The notes beneath the pieces were generated by a model that saw only the letters and a list, made by a program, of their open reading frames with translations, searched no databases and was not told the DNA's origin. From NCBI GenBank assembly GCA_016929465.1, contig JAFGIT010000152.1, positions 1-12,272 on the forward strand: a stretch of 12,272 nucleotides of DNA, read 5' to 3'. Positions 7,137 to 12,272 of this stretch are shown piece after piece. Position 1 is the stretch's first letter. The number at the start of each line of letters is the position of its first letter. The position numbers were made by a program, and so were the translations under genes. This DNA comes from JAFGIT01 sp016929465 [NCBI: Candidatus Coatesbacteria bacterium]. GTDB lineage: Bacteria > B130-G9.

Positions 7137-9674
7137 ATGGGAAAGATGCTGAAGCACTCGCTTCTTCTGGTCGCTCTGGTCTGTGTGGCTTGTACCGGTA
7201 TAGCCAACGCAGAGTGGCTGAACTACTCCAATCCGATAGCGGCGAACGACTTCGGATTCGATGCAGATGGTCACGTTTGGATTCCCGCACTTGGAGCCGT
7301 TTGTGACCTAGATCCAGTCAGCGGCGACTTCGAGGTTTACACGAGTTCGTCGGGTCTGCCGTGTTCATGCGGGAACGGGCTGGCAATCGACGGTGATGGT
7401 GTAGTTTGGGTCGCGATGACAAAGGGCATTGGGGCGATTCACCCCAATGGCACAGTCGAGAGATTTTATGCCGAGAACTCGGCTCTCAATTCCGACTATG
7501 GCAAAGCAGTCGGGATTGGCCTGGACGGTCTTGTCTGGGTGGGAACCGACGAGGGCGTATATTCATACGATGGAACGTCCTGGACAGGGTATCTATTCAT
7601 GGGCATTCCTTCAATGACAGTAAATAATGCAATTGAGGTCGCTCCGGATGGCAAGGTCTGGATAGGCACCGAGGGCGGCTTGCGGGTGTATGACGGCACA
7701 GATTGGGTGATTTACAGCGAGGCAGATAGCGGCTTTCCGCTTCATGTTCGGGACATAGCCTTCGCACCTGATGGCAAGACCTGGTTTGCGACTTATTCGG
7801 GTGTCGCCTCATTCGATGGTACAGACTGGGAACTATTCGATTTCAGTAACACTTCAGTCATTATGAATCCGTATATCGAGGCGGTTGCCGCGGCGGCTGA
7901 TGGCACAATATATGCTGGTTTCCCGAACGGTGTCCTGATTTATGATGGGACAGATTGGGCACTTTGGGATACAGAGAATTCAGACATTCCATCCAACATC
8001 ATTAACGCCCTTGATATCGCGCCGGATGGATCCCTTTGGATCGGTACACCGGCCGGTTCAGCGGCGCTCAAGACCGGCGCTTGGACAACCTATAGCCATT
8101 CGAAATACCCCGAACTGAATGGCCAGGTACAGTCTATCGCCGAGGATGGGAGTGGAGTTCTGTGGCTCGGATGCCTTGGCGGTGGCCTGGTTGCGAAAGA
8201 TGGCGACACTCTGACAGCCTACAATTTGTCCAATAGCAGCATTCTTTCGAACATGGTCGAATCGATTGCGATCGCGACCGACGGCTCTTTGTGGCTTGGA
8301 ACCGGAGACGGAATCAGTCACTTCGACGGAAGCGATTTCGTGAACTACTCGGTTGGATTGGGTAATTTCCCAGCAGCTGGGTCGGTTGTCGATATGAAGT
8401 TCGCACCTAACGGGACTCTTTGGGCGATCGTTCAGGATATGACCAGCCCGGCGTCGAATATCTGCTATTTCAGCGGCGGCCAGTGGCAGGTCCTGCAGCT
8501 CATGACTCTCGCCAGGTTCACCAGTCTCGCAATCAGCGATGACGGGGACATATACATCGGGACCGTGGACATGGGCATGTATATCTGGGATGGCGCGACC
8601 CTTACACAGAAGTCGCAGCTTGATGGTATGCCTGGCAATACGGTCACTTGCATGGTGAAGAGCTCAAGCGGAAGCATCTGGGTAGGTACGACCAACGGCC
8701 TCGGTGTCACGAATGGCACCACGTGGCAAGTCTATAACATGCAAAATTCGATGCTGACGACGAATGAAATCAGAGATGTGTTTCCTGCTGACAATGATAC
8801 CGTCTGGGTCTCTACTGGCAACGGATTGATCTCAATCAACTCCGAGACTTCCGTCCGCTATTCATCCCAGTATGGTGGTCTTCTGGTTGACATCACGAGC
8901 TCGGTTTACAAGGCTTCGAATGGCAACATCGTGATTGGGGGGCTCGTCGGCCTCGCGGAATTGACCGTCGAGAGCTATCCGTCTCTTTCGAATGGTTCAG
9001 TCGGACCGGATTCCGGTCTCCCGACAACGCCTTTCACTTATAGGGTTGACTACAAGAATGCCGAGGCTCAGACAGCACCCGAAATAATTGTCTATATAGA
9101 CTCCAGAACGGGTACCATGGGCTTGTCGGAGGGAGACATCAACGACGGAGGTTACATTTACGTCGATACGGTTGATGTCGGAATGCTGCACACATACTAC
9201 TTCACGGCAACCGACGAGAACGGTGCTCGGACAAGATATCCCTACGATTTCATGCTCTCCGGACCGACCGTCTCCCAGGATCCGGTGGAGGTCATCATCG
9301 AGACCGACCAGGCGCTCTATGTCGATGGCGATCAAATGGTGGTCCGTCTGACGCTCAAGAACAGGCTAGATGAGCCACTCGAGGTTCTGCTCTATACAGC
9401 AGTCGAGATGCCTACGAGCCAGCTGCTTTTCTTCAGATATCCCGACCTCTTCACCCTGGACCTGGCCGGTCTCCATTTCACGCTGAATCCGCTGCAGGAG
9501 ATAGACGGCTACACGATTCTCAATGTGACAGTGACCAAAGAGATTCTGAGCTTTGGTGAATATGCCTGGAAGGCGGCATGCGTCGATCCATCCGCGCCGG
9601 GGCTAGAGCTTCTGAGCAACATCTCAGTAAAGTCATGGCAATTTGCGGAAGATATGCAGCCCCCTGTTGAGTAA
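7137..9674 (+). CDS. Secreted double beta-propeller protein (two-component-regulator-type repeats) with C-terminal Ig-like domains
   Basis: An 845-residue exported protein. Residues 1-25 form a Sec signal peptide: Lys residues, a Leu/Val core, then the Ala-Asn-Ala cleavage site before Glu26. Cys16 and Cys19 do not fit a lipobox. Residues about 26-615 hold roughly 14 repeats of 40-45 residues with the pattern 'aPDGxxWxGTxxGlxxyDGtxW', as in Reg_prop propeller repeats, enough for two seven-bladed propellers. Residues about 628-712 (FTYRVDY...HTYYFTATDENGARTR...LSGPTV) form an Ig-like domain of a type often repeated in secreted proteins. About 716-845 forms a second Ig-like domain (IIETDQALYVDGDQMVV). 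There is no kinase, membrane anchor or sorting signal after this. In known systems these propellers are sensory ectodomains of hybrid histidine kinases; here the protein is free, so binding, adhesion or assembly roles are possible. It has its own promoter region and terminator. Confidence 0.88.
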   Translation: MGKMLKHSLLLVALVCVACTGIANAEWLNYSNPIAANDFGFDADGHVWIPALGAVCDLDPVSGDFEVYTSSSGLPCSCGNGLAIDGDGVVWVAMTKGIGAIHPNGTVERFYAENSALNSDYGKAVGIGLDGLVWVGTDEGVYSYDGTSWTGYLFMGIPSMTVNNAIEVAPDGKVWIGTEGGLRVYDGTDWVIYSEADSGFPLHVRDIAFAPDGKTWFATYSGVASFDGTDWELFDFSNTSVIMNPYIEAVAAAADGTIYAGFPNGVLIYDGTDWALWDTENSDIPSNIINALDIAPDGSLWIGTPAGSAALKTGAWTTYSHSKYPELNGQVQSIAEDGSGVLWLGCLGGGLVAKDGDTLTAYNLSNSSILSNMVESIAIATDGSLWLGTGDGISHFDGSDFVNYSVGLGNFPAAGSVVDMKFAPNGTLWAIVQDMTSPASNICYFSGGQWQVLQLMTLARFTSLAISDDGDIYIGTVDMGMYIWDGATLTQKSQLDGMPGNTVTCMVKSSSGSIWVGTTNGLGVTNGTTWQVYNMQNSMLTTNEIRDVFPADNDTVWVSTGNGLISINSETSVRYSSQYGGLLVDITSSVYKASNGNIVIGGLVGLAELTVESYPSLSNGSVGPDSGLPTTPFTYRVDYKNAEAQTAPEIIVYIDSRTGTMGLSEGDINDGGYIYVDTVDVGMLHTYYFTATDENGARTRYPYDFMLSGPTVSQDPVEVIIETDQALYVDGDQMVVRLTLKNRLDEPLEVLLYTAVEMPTSQLLFFRYPDLFTLDLAGLHFTLNPLQEIDGYTILNVTVTKEILSFGEYAWKAACVDPSAPGLELLSNISVKSWQFAEDMQPPVE
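7212..8980 (+). repeat. Tandem propeller-blade repeats within the coding sequence
   Basis: About 14 successive units of roughly 120-135 bp encode the blades. The most alike are the Tyr/Phe-Asp-Gly-Thr-x-Trp blocks near 7565, 7688, 7808 and 7941 and the Pro-Asp-Gly-Lys/Ser-x-Trp blocks between. Copies are similar at protein level but have drifted in their bases, so this is old repetition, not a recent expansion. Confidence 0.75.
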
Positions 9675-9710
9675 TCTATCGGTTTACGGATAACAGAACC
9701 AAACCAAAAC

Positions 9711-9751
9711 TGCTGGCCGGTTGCCCTCGGGCTTCCGGCCAGTATTTTTTT
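9711..9751 (+). terminator. Intrinsic terminator of the propeller gene
   Basis: CTGGCCGG (9713-9720) pairs with CCGGCCAG (9735-9742), extended by a G-T and a T-A pair outside. A nested GCC/GGC stem closes a CTCG tetraloop inside. Seven T residues follow (9745-9751). It lies 37 bases after the stop of the propeller gene. A weak T-rich run on the minus strand could also help stop transcription of the converging gene. Confidence 0.92.
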
Positions 9752-9864
9752 GCGGGGTAATAATGTCAAAACAGGAATCCCGAAATCCCAGGGAATGCCT
9801 CAGCCTTCGTATCCAGATCCCACTTGGGCGCACAAGTGGCAGACAATTAGCCAGAAAGCGTGCT

Positions 9865-11871
9865 CTATGACCAGTGGAATTTCGCTATGGCCACGCCAAG
9901 GTCGCGTCGGTCCGGTCCCAATCCGAGTTCGTGGTGATTGAACGTTCTGTCAACCGATAGCCTAAGCGAGACCTCAGACCTTCCCTCGGGCATTTTAAGG
10001 CTCACATCCCTCCAGCGGTCGCGTGTCACATCCAGGGTCTCGACCGTGCGACCATCGAGGATGATGCTAACCTTGACCGGCCTCTCATCAGCATCGGGAT
10101 GCGCGCAGAACACGGAGAAATGAAGCACCCTTCCCTTGACGGTGAGCGCGACGCCGGCCTCACGCTGCGTCCACCAGAACGGGAACTCACCTCCCCAATC
10201 TTCTTTCTTGAATATCCCATACTCGAATTGCCAGCCTAGTTCGTCCCTTTCGTGCGCTATCGATAGCGAGCCCAGCGAATTCGCGGCAAAGACCACCAGG
10301 ACTACCACCACGGCGACGGGCACGAGTCGCGAGACGATTCTGCCGCCTTGTGGACGGCTTTTTGGGCAGAGACTCAGGCTCGAGGCGACGACGAGACTGA
10401 TCGAGACTGCAAGGAGGTAGTTGTATTCGAAAAACAGAATGTGCGCCCCGAACAGCATCGAGAGTAATGAGGCGAGGATCCCCAATGAGACGCAGCCTAT
10501 GAGGCGATATTCCGCCTCTTGTCCTTCTTCGGGCCGCCTCAGGACAAGACAGAGACCGGTCCGAACGACGTAGATCGCATACATAAGGGCGAGCACCAGG
10601 CCCACCATACCGAGCTCAGATGCGACCTGCAGCGGCAGACTGCCGGCGGTGTCGATCATGAAGAGCTTGCCCTGGTTTCGAAAATAATAATTCGGAAGCT
10701 CGATTATATAAGCACCGAGGCCCACGCCCGTGATAGGGTAATCGGAACACATATCAAGTGCCTCGACCCACTGGTGGAGACGGTGCCTCAACAGGTGCTC
10801 CAGCGATTCTTCGCTCGGCTCCGATAGCAGCACCAGCGCATCTCCGAGCATGGGCACTTCCTCGAGCCGGTTCACGTGATGCAATAGGATCATCACCGCA
10901 AAAAGCACGAGCAATACAGACATTATCTTGAGAGAGCGTCTCGCTGAATCATCTCGTTCGCCTCGGGACGGGCGAGACCGCCGCAACCACACAAATAGAG
11001 AGATCAAGAATAGGATCGTCCCCAATACCCCCGCACGAGAGCGAGCCAGGAAAGTCACACCAATCGAGAGCAGCGCGCACGGGACCAGGAAGAGACGAGC
11101 CCGGTCGCTCGATACGAAGATCAGACCAATACAATAAGGGAGTATGAGCGTGGAGCATACACCGAGAGCATTGGAGTCTGTGTAGGTCCCAGTGATGAAC
11201 CCAATCACGAGATACTCGTCCGCAAAGAGCTGCCAGAGCGCGAAGAGATTCGATATGAAGCCGGCAATCACAATCGACCACGCGATTCTAATCTGGATTC
11301 CGGTTCTCTGAGCCGAATCCTTGCTGGAGAATATTCCCGGAAGAACAAGCAGCAGTGCAATGCCCGATATGTAGGCCAGGCCGACAGTCATCGTGTTGTT
11401 TATCGCTTCATCGGAAAGCGTCCCCACGGCGTTGACGACCCAGTCGCGGAGCGGCTCTCCCGAAAATGGGTAGAAGTCCACATACTTCCACACCGTTATC
11501 AGGCCAGAGCAGGCAATTAGAGGCACGAGATTCTTGAGAGGGAGCGACCCCGCGTGGTCCGTATTCTGCTCGGAGGGAGTCCGGCGCTTGAGATATAGCC
11601 CACACATTAGGCCCAGGAAGCCGAACACGAGCATTGATATCCAGGGAGAGTCCCATATTCGCGGGACTATCCCAAGGAGGGGAATCAAGAAGGCAAAAAT
11701 GATGGCAGCTCTGCGCGCGCTGAACAAGGCCACGCACAGCATCGCTGCGAAGAGGCATGAGACGGTTATCTGAATGCCGAGCGGCTCCGGGACCATCGCC
11801 CAGAAGAGGTATCCGAACGCGATCAGGCAGAGGAATGAGGCAACGTATCTCAAGCCATTATTCCCGAACAC
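9865..11871 (-). CDS. O-antigen ligase/polymerase-family (Wzy_C) membrane protein with extra C-terminal beta domain
   Basis: A 668-residue multi-spanning inner-membrane protein with about 11-13 hydrophobic segments between residues 8 and 534. The Wzy/WaaL family pattern is clear: TGTYTDSNALGV (227-238), LARSRAGVLG (275-284), and the large periplasmic loop with RHRLHQWVEALDM (362-374) followed by YPITGVGLGAYI (378-389). Such enzymes join polysaccharide repeat units to each other or to a lipid or protein carrier; sequence alone does not separate polymerase from ligase. After the last membrane segment (about 514-534), residues 545-668 form a soluble, beta-rich domain (HPDADERPVKVSIILDGRTV, then RTF...LGPDRRDLGV), probably periplasmic. 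The start is a GTG at 11871 with a poor ribosome site, partly inside a short hairpin. The macro-domain gene lies 60 bp upstream on the same strand. No glycosyltransferase gene is adjacent. Confidence 0.88.
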   Translation of the reverse strand: MFGNNGLRYVASFLCLIAFGYLFWAMVPEPLGIQITVSCLFAAMLCVALFSARRAAIIFAFLIPLLGIVPRIWDSPWISMLVFGFLGLMCGLYLKRRTPSEQNTDHAGSLPLKNLVPLIACSGLITVWKYVDFYPFSGEPLRDWVVNAVGTLSDEAINNTMTVGLAYISGIALLLVLPGIFSSKDSAQRTGIQIRIAWSIVIAGFISNLFALWQLFADEYLVIGFITGTYTDSNALGVCSTLILPYCIGLIFVSSDRARLFLVPCALLSIGVTFLARSRAGVLGTILFLISLFVWLRRSRPSRGERDDSARRSLKIMSVLLVLFAVMILLHHVNRLEEVPMLGDALVLLSEPSEESLEHLLRHRLHQWVEALDMCSDYPITGVGLGAYIIELPNYYFRNQGKLFMIDTAGSLPLQVASELGMVGLVLALMYAIYVVRTGLCLVLRRPEEGQEAEYRLIGCVSLGILASLLSMLFGAHILFFEYNYLLAVSISLVVASSLSLCPKSRPQGGRIVSRLVPVAVVVVLVVFAANSLGSLSIAHERDELGWQFEYGIFKKEDWGGEFPFWWTQREAGVALTVKGRVLHFSVFCAHPDADERPVKVSIILDGRTVETLDVTRDRWRDVSLKMPEGRSEVSLRLSVDRTFNHHELGLGPDRRDLGVAIAKFHWS

Positions 11872-11890
11872 GCCCGCTTTGCATCGGGCG
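11871..11890 (-). promoter_or_regulatory. Hairpin over the start of the Wzy-like gene
   Basis: CGCCCG (11871-11876) and CGGGCG (11885-11890) are exact inverted copies with an 8-base loop. In the minus-strand mRNA the stem includes the first base of the GTG start and covers the place where a Shine-Dalgarno should be. It may reduce initiation, or show that the true start lies slightly downstream (for example the TTG at residue 7). Confidence 0.4.
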
Positions 11891-11931
11891 ATTCTGGCGC
11901 AATCCCTTTGCCCCGAATATCATCGAGTGGG

Positions 11932-12272
11932 TTACCCGAGCTTGCCGAGGACTTCACTGAACGTATCAAATGCAGGCTTGCCCCAAAGCACGAACAGCAC
12001 TTCAGTCAGCGAAGTATCCCGCTCCGCCAGGAATCGCTTCGCCGCACCCAGCATGATCTCCGCGCACTCACTCATCGAAAAGCCCCCGACGCCAGTCCCG
12101 ATCGAAGGGAATGCTATGCTCTCAAGCCCTAGTTCATCTGCCCTGAGCATCGAATTATAGGTAGTGTTCCGTACCTTTTCGGCGTCGGTTCGAAGGTCTG
12201 GTCCCATACCAGCCGCATGAATTACGTATTTCGCCATCAGGCGGCCTGCTCCGGTCGCGACCGCCTCGCCCA
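11932..12272 (-). CDS. Macro-domain protein (AF1521-like ADP-ribose-binding), N-terminus outside the window
   Basis: The C-terminal 113 residues of a macro-domain protein; the frame is open to the right edge (last full codon ends at 12270). The ATG at 12237 is internal, because the residues before it (GEAVATGAGRL) are themselves a conserved macro-domain segment that leads into AKYVIHAAGMG. The second phosphate-binding loop is intact in IAFPSIGTGVGGF, followed by the helix MSECAEIMLGAAKRFL and a final beta strand TEVLFVLWG. Macro domains bind ADP-ribose and related compounds, and some remove ADP-ribose from proteins or deacetylate O-acetyl-ADP-ribose. The catalytic N-terminal residues lie outside the window, so activity cannot be judged. 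This form is close to the stand-alone AF1521-like group. It lies 60 bp upstream of the Wzy-like gene and may share its transcript, but a functional link is not evident. Confidence 0.9.
   Translation of the reverse strand, partial: GEAVATGAGRLMAKYVIHAAGMGPDLRTDAEKVRNTTYNSMLRADELGLESIAFPSIGTGVGGFSMSECAEIMLGAAKRFLAERDTSLTEVLFVLWGKPAFDTFSEVLGKLG

Noticed and set aside
7137-7212. Lipoprotein signal in the propeller protein (Cys16 or Cys19)
   Set aside because: The residues before each Cys do not fit a lipobox (Leu-x-Gly/Ala-Cys type), whereas Ala-Asn-Ala gives a normal signal peptidase I site.
1-12272. CRISPR array, tRNA, rRNA, insertion sequence or phage/defence module
   Set aside because: No regularly spaced repeats, cloverleaf-like genes, transposase or known defence proteins were seen; the only tandem repetition is the propeller blades.

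Overview
The window looks like chromosomal DNA from an uncultivated, probably Gram-negative bacterium of moderately high GC (mid-50s percent by eye). The Gram-negative guess rests on a secreted Ala-X-Ala-signal protein and a Wzy/WaaL-type polysaccharide enzyme. The propeller-plus-Ig secreted protein and the 'gtaggggc' intergenic repeat are of kinds I associate with candidate-phylum bacteria. I cannot place it more precisely, and I see no tRNA, rRNA, transposase, CRISPR or phage gene.

Layout. (1) 3-608, plus strand: 3' part of an M23 (LytM-type) peptidoglycan endopeptidase. (2) 609-844: convergent gap with several inverted repeats, including a 65-bp 'gtaggggc' element. (3) 845-6749, all minus strand, transcribed right to left: acpS, purH, purD, a DegT/ArnB-type sugar aminotransferase, an unrecognised 106-residue acidic protein, and recO. 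Gaps are 28 and 38 bp (acpS-purH-purD), 95 bp (purD to degT), 25 bp (degT to orf106) and 223 bp (orf106 to recO). The group could be one long transcript or two to three shorter ones. (4) 6750-7136: divergent regulatory region, with a perfect TATAAT between the arms of an 8-bp inverted repeat and a second possible promoter downstream. (5) 7137-9674, plus strand: an 845-residue secreted protein of about 14 two-component-regulator-type propeller repeats (probably two seven-bladed propellers) followed by two Ig-like domains, closed by a clear intrinsic terminator at 9711-9751. (6) 9865-11871, minus strand: a 668-residue O-antigen ligase/polymerase-family membrane protein with an extra C-terminal beta-rich domain. 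(7) 11932-12272, minus strand: the C-terminal part of an AF1521-like macro-domain protein that runs off the right edge.

How the genes relate. purH and purD supply the last two and an early step of de novo purine synthesis, and acpS activates acyl carrier protein, so the minus-strand cluster is mostly housekeeping. The aminotransferase and the O-antigen ligase-like protein both suggest cell-surface glycan synthesis, but they lie in separate transcription units. No complete new defence or mobile system is visible. The least explained items are the kinase-free double propeller, the extra domain on the Wzy-like protein, orf106, and the inverted repeats at 609-844 and 6992-7032.
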